A stretch of 64,000 bases of DNA from positions 16,715 to 80,714 of the forward strand of contig JADGEH010000008.1 in assembly GCA_016744475.1 (NCBI GenBank). Direction: 5' to 3'. Position numbers and translations under genes: made by a program. Below, piece after piece: positions 1 through 9,744 of the stretch; within the stretch, counting starts at the first letter, position 1, and each line of letters starts with the position of its first letter. The DNA comes from Thiotrichales bacterium (lineage in GTDB: Bacteria; Pseudomonadota; Gammaproteobacteria; Beggiatoales; Beggiatoaceae). The notes beneath the pieces were generated by a model. That model saw nothing but the letters and a program-made list of their open reading frames with translations. It was not told the origin of the DNA and made no database searches.

Positions 1-1153
1 TAGAATACCAAGCAGACTCCATTTGACGCATTTCCCGGCGCAAAACCTCATCTCTGGTTTTGCTATTACCCGCAAAATTAATTCGTCGTACATAGACACG
101 ACGACCTGGATCAATGTAAAAGGCTAAGTTGACTATTGTATCTTCGCCTTCTATGGGTTCTGGCACCATATTAACATTAGCAAAGGCATATCCTTCATTG
201 CCTAAACGCTCTTGAATAGCTTCAGTGCTGGCAGTAATGAGTTTTCGAGAGAAAATGCCATTTTTCTTAATGCTAATTTGTTTTAATAGTTCTTCTTCAT
301 CTAAAATCAAATTACCCAATAACTTAATCTCTTTAACGGTATATTTATAACCTTCAGTTAAATTGATAGTAATATAGATGTCTTGTTTATTAGGGGTAAT
401 AAATACTTGAGTGGAATCAATACTGAAATTCAAATAGCCACGATCTAAATAGTAAGAGCGCAGAGCTTCTAAATCAGCAGCTAGTTTTTGTTTGGAATAT
501 TGATCTGAACTTCCAAAAAATGACCAAAAAGTAGAAGGACTGAGTTCAAACTCATCGATCAATTCATCATCATCAAAAACTTGATTGCCTACTAATGTGA
601 TTTGGTGGATTTTTGCGGGTTCGCCTTCAGTAATATCAATCTGAATATTAACGCGATTACGTGGTTGAGGGGTGATGGTGGATTGAATTTGTGCGGCATA
701 ATGTCCAAGACTAAAATATTGGCGTTGTAATTCAAGTTTTACTTTTTCTAAGATAGAGCGATCAAACACGCGACCTTCAGCAAAACCAATATTCTTTAGG
801 GCTTTCACTAATTCCTCTGTTTCAATCTCGTCATTTCCCGTGTAACCAATATCAGAAACAGCCGGACGTTCTTCTACGGCAACAATTAAAACATCATCCA
901 CTCGTTTTAGGTGAATATCATTAAACAGCCCCGTTTTGAATAACTCACTAATAGCTGTTTGTGATGATGAGGTGTTGAATGATTCCCCCGTTTTAATCGG
1001 CAGGTAGTTAAATACAGTGCCCGCAGAAATACGCTGTAAACCTTCCAGACGAATTTCTTTAATAATGAAACTATCAAAAGCTGTAGCAGTGGTGGAAAAA
1101 AGTAGGCTACTAAGCAATAGGATTAAGCTTATTTTTATACGAACTATCCGCAT
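1..1153 (-). CDS. bamA: BamA outer-membrane assembly factor, C-terminus cut off by window edge
   Basis: Only the first ~384 codons are in the window. The ATG is at 1151-1153 and the reading frame stays open to base 1. The product starts with a signal peptide ending near STTATA. It continues with consecutive POTRA-type domains, seen as repeated motifs such as IKEIRLEGLQRISAG, VDDVLIVAVEERP, KIHQITLVGNQVFDDDEL, YKYTVKEIKLLGN and VYVRRINFAGN. The window therefore holds POTRA1 to most of POTRA5 but not the beta-barrel. BamA inserts beta-barrel proteins into the outer membrane. The position downstream of rseP, dxr, cdsA and uppS is the usual gammaproteobacterial order. The gap to rseP is filled by a palindromic element. 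Confidence 0.95.
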   Translation of the reverse strand, partial: MRIVRIKISLILLLSSLLFSTTATAFDSFIIKEIRLEGLQRISAGTVFNYLPIKTGESFNTSSSQTAISELFKTGLFNDIHLKRVDDVLIVAVEERPAVSDIGYTGNDEIETEELVKALKNIGFAEGRVFDRSILEKVKLELQRQYFSLGHYAAQIQSTITPQPRNRVNIQIDITEGEPAKIHQITLVGNQVFDDDELIDEFELSPSTFWSFFGSSDQYSKQKLAADLEALRSYYLDRGYLNFSIDSTQVFITPNKQDIYITINLTEGYKYTVKEIKLLGNLILDEEELLKQISIKKNGIFSRKLITASTEAIQERLGNEGYAFANVNMVPEPIEGEDTIVNLAFYIDPGRRVYVRRINFAGNSKTRDEVLRREMRQMESAWYS

Positions 1154-1298
1154 GGTGATTCCTGTTCGGGTTTCTGGGTAGCAGGTTTAAGTGTATTATT
1201 GAATGAGGCGCTGTTAGTTTTATATTCACTCATCAAGGGCTGAAAATAAGCCTTTGCGTAATATCCATTATTCAATAGGATGTGGTTGACAGCACATT

Positions 1299-1461
1299 AG
1301 GAGACTGTCCGAGAATAGAGAATCTACTGTGAAAACATGGATTTTGGACAGTTCCCCCGCTTTTTTTCGTTAAATAGAGTGACTATTCGCCTCAAAAAAC
1401 CAAAAAAACTGCCTCAAAACCCTGACTTCTCGCTACGACTTCTATTCTCGGACAGCCTCCT
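1299..1461. mobile_element. TA-flanked palindromic MITE, copy A (GGAGRCTGTCC ends)
   Basis: This 163-bp element fills most of the 311-bp bamA-rseP gap. Its ends are near-perfect inverted repeats (GGAGACTGTCCGAGAATAG at the left; the complement of GGAGGCTGTCCGAGAATAG at the right). They are flanked by TA on both sides, as expected for a TA target duplication. The interior holds the core shared with the other copies: CGCTTTTTTTCG, an AATAG...CTATT-type centre, and GCCTCAAAAAACC. The whole element is an imperfect palindrome and can fold into one long hairpin. The terminal repeats differ from those of all other copies in the window. No coding capacity is seen. Confidence 0.85.
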
Positions 1462-1464
1462 AGA

Positions 1465-2826
1465 TTAATTCAACAAACGATTAAAGTCATTAAACAAAGC
1501 CAGGCTCATCAAGAGCAGCACAATACTGACCCCAATACGCTGCATAAATAACATTAAATGATCAGACAAAGGACTGCCTTTAATGGCTTCCATTAAATAC
1601 AATAACAAATGACCACCATCTAATAAGGGAACGGGCATGAGATTGATAATGCCTAAACTCAGACTGACTAATCCTAAAAAGAATAAGAAGCGATCCCAGC
1701 CCATATTAAAAGAGTGTCCGGCAAATTCTGCAATCGTAATCGGACCGCTAATGTTTTTATGTGATACTTCTAGCATCAACATTTTGCCTAGCATTTTCAG
1801 TGTTAATGCGGATAAATCCCAGGTTTTGTCCACAGCTTGTCCGAAAGCCGCAAACATACCATATCGTTCAATACTGCGATAGTTCGCTCCCCAGTTTTCA
1901 GGAACTTTGGCACCCACACCTAATTTGCCTTGGCCTTCGATATTATCCGGTTTAAGTGTCAACGTCATGCGCCGTCCTTGGCGTTCTATCTCGATATAAA
2001 TATCTTGCTCAGGATATTGCGCAATCTGCTGTGCCCATTCATGCCATGAATGAATTTTTTCACCATTAAAACGTAATATTTTGTCACCTTCTTGCAAACC
2101 ACCGCGTTGTGCGGCGCTGTTGTCCAGTACACGTCCAATGATAGGAGGCAATTGAGGGCGGTAGGGCTTAAGACCTAATTTGTCAAATAAACCACGTTGG
2201 GTGAAATCATCAGGCGAGAGATGCTGGGTGTTGATCGTGAGATTTTTTTCATAGCCTTTTTCATCACGCAGTTGATAATGCGTTTCTTCTTGATTAACCA
2301 CCGTCTGCAAGGTTTCTTGAATCACGGATTCCCAACGTAAAGTCGCACGTTGATTGACAGCAATAATTTCTTGTCCCGTTTGGATGCCTGCTTGGGCTGC
2401 GGGCGTATTTGGCAATACTTCTCCGACTACTGGACGCGCACCTTCTACGCCGAGCATAAACATCAGCATAAACATTAATATGGCAAATAAGAAATTGATA
2501 AGAGGGCCTGCTGCCACCACTAACGCACGCACCCATAAAGGCTGGCGATTAAAAGCACGATGGCGCTCTTCAGGAGCTACATCCCCTTCTTGCTCATCCA
2601 GCATCTTCACATAACCACCCAATGGAATGGCTGCAATCATGAATTCAGTCTGATCGGCCCCCCAACGACGAGTAAATAAGGGTTTTCCAAAGCCTACAGA
2701 AAAGCACAGAATTTTAATGCCTAAGCGCTTAGCCACCCAGTAATGTCCCCATTCATGCACAGTCACTAAAAGACCAATGGTGAAGAGGAAGGCTAAAACA
2801 ATTTGTAATAAATCCAGCAATGACAT
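1465..2826 (-). CDS. rseP: RseP site-2 metalloprotease
   Basis: 453-aa inner-membrane zinc protease, the usual family length. It cleaves the anti-sigma factor RseA within the membrane and removes remnant signal peptides. The zinc-binding HEWGH motif lies at residues 24-28 in the first membrane segment. Two PDZ domains follow, with cores near GEVLPNTPAAQAGIQTGQ and GRVLDNSAAQRGGLQEGD. The C-terminal membrane segment carries NLMPVPLLDGGH, the third active-site region. The gene starts 8 bp after dxr, so it is co-transcribed with dxr, cdsA and uppS. Confidence 0.97.
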   Translation of the reverse strand: MSLLDLLQIVLAFLFTIGLLVTVHEWGHYWVAKRLGIKILCFSVGFGKPLFTRRWGADQTEFMIAAIPLGGYVKMLDEQEGDVAPEERHRAFNRQPLWVRALVVAAGPLINFLFAILMFMLMFMLGVEGARPVVGEVLPNTPAAQAGIQTGQEIIAVNQRATLRWESVIQETLQTVVNQEETHYQLRDEKGYEKNLTINTQHLSPDDFTQRGLFDKLGLKPYRPQLPPIIGRVLDNSAAQRGGLQEGDKILRFNGEKIHSWHEWAQQIAQYPEQDIYIEIERQGRRMTLTLKPDNIEGQGKLGVGAKVPENWGANYRSIERYGMFAAFGQAVDKTWDLSALTLKMLGKMLMLEVSHKNISGPITIAEFAGHSFNMGWDRFLFFLGLVSLSLGIINLMPVPLLDGGHLLLYLMEAIKGSPLSDHLMLFMQRIGVSIVLLLMSLALFNDFNRLLN

Positions 2827-2834
2827 AAGTAATA

Positions 2835-4031
2835 TTAAGCCGTGCGTAATAGGGGTGAAGAAGAGGAATATAAGCGCAATATAGCTTCTTGAGCGAGATC
2901 GCGGGCTTTCGCATCGTCTTCTAAAATAATCTCCAGACTGCTAGCCGCACGTCCAGAAAGATTGGCTAAGGTGGTTTCAATCACTTTAGCAATATCGGTA
3001 AATTTCAAACGTGTTTGCAAGAAGGCCGCGACTGCGATTTCGTTAGCCGCATTCAAGATGGTGGTGGTGGTACCGCCTGCCAGCATCGCTTCATAAGCGA
3101 GACGCAGACAAGGAAAACGTGCTATATCAGGTTGGGAAAAACTCAGTTGTGCAATGGTTTTTAAATCGAGCGACTGCACCCCGGCATCAATACGTTCAGG
3201 CCACGCCAGTCCGTAAGCAATAGGAGTACGCATGTCAGGATTACCTAATTGCGCCAATACTGAGCCATCAATGTATTCAACCAGTGAATGAATGACGCTT
3301 TGCGGATGAATCAGTACCTCAATGTGATCCGGCGTGGTTTCAAATAACCAACACGCTTCAATCACTTCTAAGCCTTTATTCATCATCGTGGCGGAATCCA
3401 CTGATATTTTGCGTCCCATCACCCAATTGGGATGAGCACAAGCTTGCTCTGGGGTCACGTCGTGTAAATCTTCTGCGGCATGTTCACGAAAAGGCCCGCC
3501 GGAAGCGGTGAGTAGAATTTTTCGCGCCGCGACTTTATCTTGTCCATGCAGACATTGAAAAATGGCGTTGTGTTCGCTGTCTATGGGTAATAAGCGTGTG
3601 TTATGGCGTTTCACAGCATCCATAAACACTTGTCCAGACATGACCAGGCTTTCTTTATTGGCTAATAATACTTGCTTACCCGCTTCTGCGGCTGCCAAGG
3701 TGGGTAATAAACCCGCCCCTCCCACAATCGCCGCCATGACAATATCTGTCGCATCTGCGGAGGCGACTTGCTTTAAACCCTCCACTCCGCTGAGAACTTC
3801 AATGTCAGGATTGATGGGTAATAATCGCTGGCGCAGTTGCTCAGCCGCATCAGCATCCATCATCACCGCATAACGCGGCGACCATTCCAAACATTGTTCG
3901 TAGAGTTTGTCCACTGAAGTGTTGGCTGTCAGTGCAATGATGCGATAACGCGAACGGTGCTGTTGAATGACGTTTAAGGTATTGACACCGATAGTGCCCG
4001 TTGCGCCGAGAATGGTTACACCAAGACTCAT
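2835..4031 (-). CDS. dxr: 1-deoxy-D-xylulose 5-phosphate reductoisomerase
   Basis: 398-aa enzyme that converts DXP to 2-C-methyl-D-erythritol 4-phosphate with NADPH, the committed step of the MEP isoprenoid pathway. Visible signatures are the N-terminal NADPH fold ([14 protein letters not shown]), [12 protein letters not shown], the substrate/metal site [15 protein letters not shown], and [15 protein letters not shown]. The ATG overlaps the stop of cdsA by 4 bp (ATGA), so the two are translationally coupled. Next to uppS it places isoprenoid synthesis and undecaprenyl diphosphate synthesis in one transcript. Confidence 0.97.
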   Translation of the reverse strand: MSLGVTILGATGTIGVNTLNVIQQHRSRYRIIALTANTSVDKLYEQCLEWSPRYAVMMDADAAEQLRQRLLPINPDIEVLSGVEGLKQVASADATDIVMAAIVGGAGLLPTLAAAEAGKQVLLANKESLVMSGQVFMDAVKRHNTRLLPIDSEHNAIFQCLHGQDKVAARKILLTASGGPFREHAAEDLHDVTPEQACAHPNWVMGRKISVDSATMMNKGLEVIEACWLFETTPDHIEVLIHPQSVIHSLVEYIDGSVLAQLGNPDMRTPIAYGLAWPERIDAGVQSLDLKTIAQLSFSQPDIARFPCLRLAYEAMLAGGTTTTILNAANEIAVAAFLQTRLKFTDIAKVIETTLANLSGRAASSLEIILEDDAKARDLAQEAILRLYSSSSPLLRTA

Positions 4032-4858
4032 AAATGTTCTCCTGGAATCAAGTATTGTAGCCCCAGCAAAAAAATGGGCGCAGCGGCGGTGATACTGTCG
4101 ATGCGATCCAGTACACCGCCGTGACCGGGCAACAAATGGCTGCTGTCTTTCATATTCATTTGCCGTTTAAACAGGCTCTCTAGCAAATCACCTGAAATGG
4201 ACACGGCGACAGTCAATAAGCTCAATAAAATCAGACCTATGCGAGCATCAACAGCTTGCATTTGCCAGAGGCTATACAACCCGGCAAAGAGTAAACTGCT
4301 GACTAAAGCGCCTAATACACCTTCCCAACTTTTGCCAGGGCTAACACGCGAAGCCAGCTTGCGTTGCCCCCAACGTCGCCCGGAAAAAAAGGCACCTATA
4401 TCAGCCACGGCAATCAGCAATAAGAGAAAGAGCACCCAAATACCGGAATATTGTTGATGTAAGAGTGTGAGAGATAGCCATGCAGGTAATAAAATGAATA
4501 GCCCCAATAGACTTTTTAACCAACGGTTAGATAGCCAGGGTAAGGCGTGTCCACGTTGAAAGGCCATTATCCATAGCACAGCCAGACTCCACCAGAGTAC
4601 GGCAAGCCACAAAACAATCTGTTGCCACAACACATATGGGCTTAAAAAATATAAACCGATGACACTCAGCATAATGAACAAAACATATAAGAATTGAGCG
4701 CTGAGTGTTTGCCAACCTGCAATGCGACTCCATTCCCAAGCACTGATTAATACTATCAAAGCGATAAAAAGGCTAAACAGCGATGAAGGGAGATAGAAAA
4801 TACTCAATACCACGCTGAATGCTAGCAGAATAGCCGTCACGACACGTTGTTTTAGCAT
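4028..4858 (-). CDS. cdsA: Phosphatidate cytidylyltransferase
   Basis: 276-aa polytopic membrane protein that makes CDP-diacylglycerol from phosphatidate and CTP for phospholipid synthesis. Many hydrophobic segments are followed by the family signature in the C-terminal third: [20 protein letters not shown], then [18 protein letters not shown] and LDRIDS. It overlaps uppS upstream by 7 bp and dxr downstream by 4 bp, a tightly packed operon. Confidence 0.96.
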   Translation of the reverse strand: MLKQRVVTAILLAFSVVLSIFYLPSSLFSLFIALIVLISAWEWSRIAGWQTLSAQFLYVLFIMLSVIGLYFLSPYVLWQQIVLWLAVLWWSLAVLWIMAFQRGHALPWLSNRWLKSLLGLFILLPAWLSLTLLHQQYSGIWVLFLLLLIAVADIGAFFSGRRWGQRKLASRVSPGKSWEGVLGALVSSLLFAGLYSLWQMQAVDARIGLILLSLLTVAVSISGDLLESLFKRQMNMKDSSHLLPGHGGVLDRIDSITAAAPIFLLGLQYLIPGEHL

Positions 4859-5595
4859 GTTTTTTGTTGCTCAACTTGTTCGCCAGTGCGTCCAAATCGG
4901 CGCTGACGGGAAGTAAAATCAGTGAGGGCTTGTTGAAAGGCATCACGACCAAAATCAGGCCATAAAACATCGGTAAAATATAATTCGGTGTAAGCCAATT
5001 GCCAGAGTAAAAAATTGCTAATGCGTTGTTCGCCGCCGGTGCGGATAAATAGATCGGGTTCAGGTACTTCAGCTAAGTTGAGTTGCTGAGACAACCTTTC
5101 TTGGGTAATGGCATCAACTTCTAATTGTCCGCATTGAACTTGCTCGGCTAATGTTTGGCAAGCTTGCACGATGTCCCAACGCCCACCGTAGTTTGCGGCA
5201 ATACGCAGTTTCAAGCCCGTATTGTGGGCGGTTAATGCTTCAACATGCTGAATTTTATCTTGGAGTTTAGTGGGAAAGGCGGTGCGTTCACCAATCACCA
5301 ACAACTGCACATTGTTTTTATGCAAACGATTGGCTTCTCGCTGTAAGGCATTGAGAAATAACTCCATTAACATGCCCACTTCACGTTCTGGTCGGCGCCA
5401 GTTTTCGCTACTAAAAGCAAACAAAGTCAAGGCTTGAATACCTTGTTCACTGCAAGCTTGTACCACTTGCCGCACACTGTCTGTGCCCGCTTGATGTCCG
5501 GCATAACGCGGCAATAAACGTTTTTTTGCCCAGCGTCCGTTACCATCCATAATAATGGCCACATGTTGCGGTAATTTAGACGATGCTGAGTTCAT
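4852..5595 (-). CDS. uppS: Undecaprenyl diphosphate synthase (isoprenyl transferase)
   Basis: 247-aa cytoplasmic cis-prenyltransferase that makes the C55 lipid carrier for peptidoglycan and O-antigen. The conserved IIMDGNGRWAKKR carries the catalytic Asp near the N-terminus. AFSSENWRRP and the C-terminal DLFIRTGGEQRISNFLLWQ, with the substrate-binding Arg residues, are all intact. It is the first gene of the uppS-cdsA-dxr-rseP cluster. A 256-bp gap with two hairpins separates it from frr. Confidence 0.97.
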   Translation of the reverse strand: MNSASSKLPQHVAIIMDGNGRWAKKRLLPRYAGHQAGTDSVRQVVQACSEQGIQALTLFAFSSENWRRPEREVGMLMELFLNALQREANRLHKNNVQLLVIGERTAFPTKLQDKIQHVEALTAHNTGLKLRIAANYGGRWDIVQACQTLAEQVQCGQLEVDAITQERLSQQLNLAEVPEPDLFIRTGGEQRISNFLLWQLAYTELYFTDVLWPDFGRDAFQQALTDFTSRQRRFGRTGEQVEQQKTC

Positions 5596-5634
5596 AAACG
5601 AGAGCTTTGCAGTACATCAAAAAATAAATCAAAC

Positions 5635-5674
5635 AAAACACCGCTCAGGTAAAACACCTGATCTGCGGTTTTTG
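5635..5674 (-). terminator. Probable terminator downstream of frr
   Basis: A stem-loop (CCGCTCAGGT / ACCTGATCTGCGG, loop AAAAC) is bordered by A and T runs. Read on the minus strand it ends in GTGTTTTGTTTG, so it can stop transcripts coming from frr before uppS. The T-run on the other side could also make it work on the plus strand. Confidence 0.5.
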
Positions 5675-5778
5675 AAGAAGTTATATATGCAGGTTTAATC
5701 AAGCTTTAAGTGCATAATGAGGAATGAAAGTTTGGGTGATGATGCCATCTGTCTAGTCTTTATTATTTAACCAAGTGA

Positions 5779-5799
5779 CAGCCTCTCTTTGAGAGGCTG
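5779..5799. other. Perfect 9-bp hairpin in the frr-uppS gap
   Basis: CAGCCTCTC-TTT-GAGAGGCTG forms a perfect stem-loop about 50 bp after the frr stop. No U-tract follows on the minus strand, so it is more likely a 3'-end stabiliser or part of a tandem terminator region than a terminator by itself. Confidence 0.4.
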
Positions 5800-5851
5800 G
5801 CTATACAAATAAATGTTTGAATATCCAAACTGCCAGCATCTAATGCTTATT

Positions 5852-6409
5852 CTAAACTTCCATCAATTCAGTTTCTTTAGCCGTCAACTGTTCGTCCACT
5901 TTAGCAATAAATGCATCCGTTAATTTTTGGATGAACTCTTCAGCATGACGTTCTTCATCTTCTGTAATCTCTTTGCTTTTGATTAATTTCTTCAGATGTG
6001 TATTAGCATCACGACGAATATTACGGATAGCCACTCGTCCATGTTCAGCTTCTTGACGCACCACTTTCGTCAAATCACGGCGACGTTCTTCTGTCATGGG
6101 AGGTAAAGGAATGCGGATTAAAGTGCCTGCACTGGCAGGGTTCAAGCCCAAATCAGAATCCATAATGGCTTTCTCAACCGCTTGCACCATACTTTTTTCC
6201 CACGGTGTCACGCCTAAAGTGCGCGAATCAATCACGCTGATATTGGCTACTTGAGACAATGGCGTATTATTACCGTAATAAGAGACTTGGATGTGATCTA
6301 ATAGGCTGGTATGCGCACGCCCTGTACGTATTTTAGTAAAATCTTGGCGCAAGGATTCCAGACTTTTTTCCATGCGATCTTCGGCATCTAATTGTATTTC
6401 TTCGATCAT
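5852..6409 (-). CDS. frr: Ribosome recycling factor
   Basis: 185-aa cytoplasmic factor that splits post-termination ribosomes together with EF-G. The length and signature segments match the family: [17 protein letters not shown] near the N-terminus, [17 protein letters not shown] in the middle and a charged C-terminal helix. It follows pyrH with a 115-bp gap that contains a half copy of the palindromic element. Confidence 0.97.
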   Translation of the reverse strand: MIEEIQLDAEDRMEKSLESLRQDFTKIRTGRAHTSLLDHIQVSYYGNNTPLSQVANISVIDSRTLGVTPWEKSMVQAVEKAIMDSDLGLNPASAGTLIRIPLPPMTEERRRDLTKVVRQEAEHGRVAIRNIRRDANTHLKKLIKSKEITEDEERHAEEFIQKLTDAFIAKVDEQLTAKETELMEV

Positions 6410-6450
6410 GATGTGTTCTTCCGTTATGTGAACTATGACATTTGCCTTTA

Positions 6451-6485
6451 GAGTCTATACGAATACAGGGCATCGTAGCGAAAAA
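6451..6485. mobile_element. Half copy (left end only) of a palindromic MITE
   Basis: The stretch starting TA-GAGTCTATACGAATAC matches the GAGCCTATACGAAGAT end of copies E, F and H. It then continues as GGCATCGTAGCGAAAA, the subterminal sequence of the GACTTGTTGC-type copies. No matching right end is present before frr or pyrH. It is a truncated, chimeric copy in the pyrH-frr gap. Confidence 0.55.
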
Positions 6486-6524
6486 GCCGCTTTAGCATTG
6501 ATGTGTCTGTGTGGGTATCGCCTC

Positions 6525-7241
6525 TTAAGTATGAATCAATGTACCTTCATCTTCACCCATGACTGCACGCATTAAGGCTTGGGGTTTGAGCATATTGAGT
6601 ACACGTAAAGGCATTTGGTGGTCACGACATAACACCACAGCCGTGGTGTCCATCACCTTTAATTGGCGTTGTAGGGTCTCTTCATAACTCAGGCTGGTGA
6701 AACGTTCCGCATTCGGGTCTTGCAAAGGATCAGCACTATAAACGCCGTCTACTTTGGTGGCTTTAATCATCAAATCAGCGCTGATTTCTATAGCCCGCAA
6801 GCTGGCAGCAGAATCGGTGGTGAAAAAAGGGTTTCCGGTGCCGGCGGCAAATAATACGACCTGTTTTTGTTGCAGATAATTCACCGCTTGTTCCCAGGAA
6901 TATTTCTGTGCAACGCCCTCCAAAGCCAGTGCGGATAATAGCTGAGCTTGCAAGCCCACACGCTTGAGCATGTCTTGCATAGCCAGCGCATTCATCACGG
7001 TCGCCAACATGCCAATTTGATCGGCAGTGACTTTATGTATTCCTGAAGTCGTTAAACCCACACCGCGAAAAATATTACCGCCCCCGATGACAATACCCAC
7101 TTCCACACCGAGATCAACTAAGGATTTAATCTCTTCAGCCGTGGTTTTCAGAATGCCAGCATCAATACCAAACTGGCCTGAACCCATCAGCGCTTCGCCA
7201 CTGAGCTTTAATAATACGCGCTGGTAGGCAGGGCTTGTCAT
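6525..7241 (-). CDS. pyrH: UMP kinase
   Basis: 238-aa amino-acid-kinase-fold enzyme phosphorylating UMP to UDP with ATP in pyrimidine nucleotide synthesis. Signatures are [12 protein letters not shown] (phosphate loop), [31 protein letters not shown] and [14 protein letters not shown]. It sits in the rpsB-tsf-pyrH-frr order that is nearly universal in proteobacteria. A 168-bp gap from tsf contains a small inverted-repeat element. Confidence 0.97.
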   Translation of the reverse strand: MTSPAYQRVLLKLSGEALMGSGQFGIDAGILKTTAEEIKSLVDLGVEVGIVIGGGNIFRGVGLTTSGIHKVTADQIGMLATVMNALAMQDMLKRVGLQAQLLSALALEGVAQKYSWEQAVNYLQQKQVVLFAAGTGNPFFTTDSAASLRAIEISADLMIKATKVDGVYSADPLQDPNAERFTSLSYEETLQRQLKVMDTTAVVLCRDHQMPLRVLNMLKPQALMRAVMGEDEGTLIHT

Positions 7242-7303
7242 GGTATGGCTTCCTTAGAATCGCTGTAAAGCTTGGTTGGAGGGCTATTGGGGCTGACACC
7301 TTA

Positions 7304-7369
7304 TTGAGCCACGTTGATGCGCTTGTGTTTAACCTGTTGATACGCATACAGGACATCATCACGGCTCAA
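7304..7369. repeat. 66-bp TA-flanked inverted-repeat element
   Basis: TTGAGCC and its complement GGCTCAA bound a 66-bp segment with TA immediately outside both ends. A further GATG...CATC match lies inside. It lies in the tsf-pyrH gap and looks like another small palindromic insertion, but only this copy was noticed in the window. Confidence 0.45.
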
Positions 7370-7409
7370 TAGCAGTCAACCTCAAACAGGCTGATATAGC
7401 ACTATCAGA

Positions 7410-8279
7410 TTAACCGCCGCTGGCTTGTTGCATCACTTCTTCAACAAAATTATCGACTTTCTTTTCAATGCCTTCACCGACTTCAAAGCGGGTAAAGCTT
7501 AAAGCTTTTGCGTTGGCTGTTTGCAGCAGTTTCTCGATACTTTGCTCTGGGTCTTTGACAAAACCTTGTCCCAATAAAGTAACTTCTTTGAGATATTTTT
7601 TGATGCGACCTTGTACCATTTTCTCAATGATTTCAGGCGGTTTTCCGCTTTCAGCCGCTTGTGCCGAGAAGATTTCTTTTTCTTTCTCTAACAGTGCTGC
7701 GGGGACATCTTCAGACGATACGCAAACCGGGCGACTGGCTGCAATATGCATAGCGATGTCTTTAGCCAAACCTGCATCACCGCCTTCGAGAGCGACCAAT
7801 ACACCAATGCGGCTACCGTGCAAATACACGCCTTGAGTAGACGCTTCAGACAAAGCCACGCGACGCACGCCAATATTTTCACCAATTTTGGCAATCAAAT
7901 CTTTGCGTGTATCTTCCACATTTTTGCCACCGTCTAAGACAGCGGCTAATAAAGCGTCTAAATCAGCCGTTTGTTGTGCTAAAGCCACTTGGGCTACAGC
8001 GCTACAAAAATCTTTAAAATCATCACCTTTAGCGACAAAATCAGTTTCAGAGTTGATTTCAACCATCGCTGCACGCTGACCGTCTTGAGCGACGCTAATT
8101 AAACCTTCAGCCGCTACACGTCCAGCTTTTTTCGCCGCTTTAGCTTGACCAGAAATACGCATGGCTTCAATAGCAATTTCAATATCGCCATTGTGTTCCA
8201 CTAGGGCTTTTTTACATTCCATCATGCCAGCGCCTGTGCGCTCGCGCAGCTCTTTGACTAAAGTCGCTGTAATCTGCAT
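7410..8279 (-). CDS. tsf: Elongation factor Ts
   Basis: 289-aa guanine-nucleotide exchange factor that recycles EF-Tu-GDP. The N-terminal UBA-like domain ends in the conserved [19 protein letters not shown]. The core contains [15 protein letters not shown] and HIAASRP. It lies directly after rpsB with an 84-bp spacer that contains a strong hairpin. Confidence 0.97.
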   Translation of the reverse strand: MQITATLVKELRERTGAGMMECKKALVEHNGDIEIAIEAMRISGQAKAAKKAGRVAAEGLISVAQDGQRAAMVEINSETDFVAKGDDFKDFCSAVAQVALAQQTADLDALLAAVLDGGKNVEDTRKDLIAKIGENIGVRRVALSEASTQGVYLHGSRIGVLVALEGGDAGLAKDIAMHIAASRPVCVSSEDVPAALLEKEKEIFSAQAAESGKPPEIIEKMVQGRIKKYLKEVTLLGQGFVKDPEQSIEKLLQTANAKALSFTRFEVGEGIEKKVDNFVEEVMQQASGG

Positions 8280-8327
8280 AGAATAAACCTCGAAATTCAG
8301 TTGTTTAAGAAGTATTAGAAAACAACG

Positions 8328-8350
8328 CTGACAAGCCAGTGGCTTGTCAG
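8328..8350 (-). promoter_or_regulatory. Hairpin between rpsB and tsf (possible attenuator)
   Basis: CTGACAAGCC-AGT-GGCTTGTCAG is a perfect 10-bp stem. On the minus strand it is followed by CGTTGTTTTC, which is U-rich, so it could partly terminate transcription after rpsB. Partial termination between rpsB and tsf would adjust the ratio of S2 to EF-Ts. That role is an inference from position. Confidence 0.5.
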
Positions 8351-8363
8351 ACTGGTAGGGTGT

Positions 8364-9329
8364 TTAAGCGGTTTTTGTTGGGGATTCAGCCGTTTCAGTC
8401 GCTGGTGTTTCTGCTGCTGCTTCAGGTGCAGTTTCGCTAGGCGCTTCTGCTGCCACCGGTGCCGCTTCTGCTTCAGGTGCAGCTTCGCTAGGTGCTTCTG
8501 CTGCGGCTGGTGCAGCTTCGACTTCAGGCGCAGCTTCGCTAGGTGCTTCTGCGGCGACGGGTGCGGCTTCAGCTTCAGGTGCTGCTTCTTCTGCGTTGGT
8601 ACCCACTTCTTCAACGAAATCATCGCTACTCGCGCTGACCTGTGCTGAGGCTTGGATGCCGTCTAAAATGCCATCAGCCACACCGCCTACATATAAACGA
8701 ATGGAACGGATAGCGTCATCATTACCTGGAATCACATAGTCAATATGGTCAGGGCTGTTGTTGGTATCGACCACGCCCACGACAGGGATATTCAACTTGA
8801 CCGCTTCTTTTACCGCAATTTTTTCATGCCCAACATCAATAATAAACAGTGCATCAGGCAGGCCATTCATGTTTTTAATACCGCCGAGACTACGTTCTAG
8901 TTTTTCACGCTCGCGGGTTAAAGTCAGCGCTTCTTTTTTAGAGACTTTATGCAAAGTACCGTCAGCATCCATCGCTTCTAAATCTTTCAGACGCTTGATA
9001 GAAGATTTTACGGTTTTATAGTTGGTCAACATGCCGCCTAACCAGCGACGATTGACATAAGGCATACCACATCTTTCAGCGGCTTCGCGCACTGCTTCTT
9101 GAGAAGCGCGTTTAGTCCCTACAAACAAAATTTTGCCACGGCGAGAAGCCATTTTACCGAGGAAATTAGTCGCCTCGTTATACATCGGCAGGGTTTGTTC
9201 CAAATTGATGATGTGAATTTTATTGCGTTCCCCGAAAATGTAATTTTTCATTTTGGGGTTCCAATAACGCGCTTGATGTCCAAAATGAACACCCGCTTCC
9301 AACATCTGTCGCATGGATATATTAGCCAT
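8364..9329 (-). CDS. rpsB: 30S ribosomal protein S2 with a repetitive Ala/Glu/Pro tail
   Basis: 321-aa S2 protein. The first ~245 residues are a normal S2: [52 protein letters not shown], and [20 protein letters not shown]. The last ~75 residues are an extension that most S2 proteins lack. It holds three near-identical 17-residue units of the type [17 protein letters not shown] encoded by 51-bp tandem repeats (about 8400-8590). The tail is acidic and probably disordered. The gene heads the rpsB-tsf-pyrH-frr transcript. Upstream is AAACGGAGATAAG, a ribosome-binding site. Confidence 0.96.
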   Translation of the reverse strand: MANISMRQMLEAGVHFGHQARYWNPKMKNYIFGERNKIHIINLEQTLPMYNEATNFLGKMASRRGKILFVGTKRASQEAVREAAERCGMPYVNRRWLGGMLTNYKTVKSSIKRLKDLEAMDADGTLHKVSKKEALTLTREREKLERSLGGIKNMNGLPDALFIIDVGHEKIAVKEAVKLNIPVVGVVDTNNSPDHIDYVIPGNDDAIRSIRLYVGGVADGILDGIQASAQVSASSDDFVEEVGTNAEEAAPEAEAAPVAAEAPSEAAPEVEAAPAAAEAPSEAAPEAEAAPVAAEAPSETAPEAAAETPATETAESPTKTA

Positions 9330-9374
9330 TACTTCTTATCTCCGTTTAGGGTTTTGAACCTCCACGTACCCCAA

Positions 9375-9407
9375 CCACTGACTCTTAAATTAAGAGCACC
9401 CCAGTGG
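9375..9407 (-). promoter_or_regulatory. Structured rpsB leader, candidate S2 autoregulatory element
   Basis: In the untranslated leader about 45 bases before the rpsB start, CCACTG...CAGTGG encloses a second stem CTCTT...AAGAG, forming a two-part stem-loop. Gammaproteobacterial rpsB leaders are known to bind S2 and repress translation. The position fits, but identity with that element is not proven here. Confidence 0.4.
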
Positions 9408-9744
9408 GTGTGTCGATACGTGTGTGGAATTAAAGCGACCTGCTATCAACAAAGCCTACCGTTGCAATGTGTTCAGCTTGTCGCCATATACAGCAGCGAA
9501 TGATGTCAAGCCTTGTTACAATCCGTGCCTTTCATTCATACTGCTGAGTGCTGCCGCTGACATAGTGGCTAGCACCAAAGCGTGCGCTTTATACCATATC
9601 AAGCGGTTTATCACAATTCTGATAATGATGCAGCTCCTTGATTTTGGTGGCGTACAAAACCGACATTTGTCGCATGGTATGGGGCGATACCGCCTAATAT
9701 GCAGGGTGTCACTTAAAGATTTTTAAACAACTAACCATTCCCTC
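9408..9744. other. Divergent rpsB/map intergenic region
   Basis: About 340 bp lie between the rpsB leader and map, which are transcribed away from each other. It must contain both promoters. I see no clear consensus -35/-10 pair, repeat or ORF with coding character. Confidence 0.4.

Noticed and set aside
8315..8623. 102-aa Lys/Gln-rich frame on the minus strand inside rpsB
   Set aside because: It is the shifted frame of the 51-bp tandem repeats in the S2 tail, and the repeats keep any frame open.
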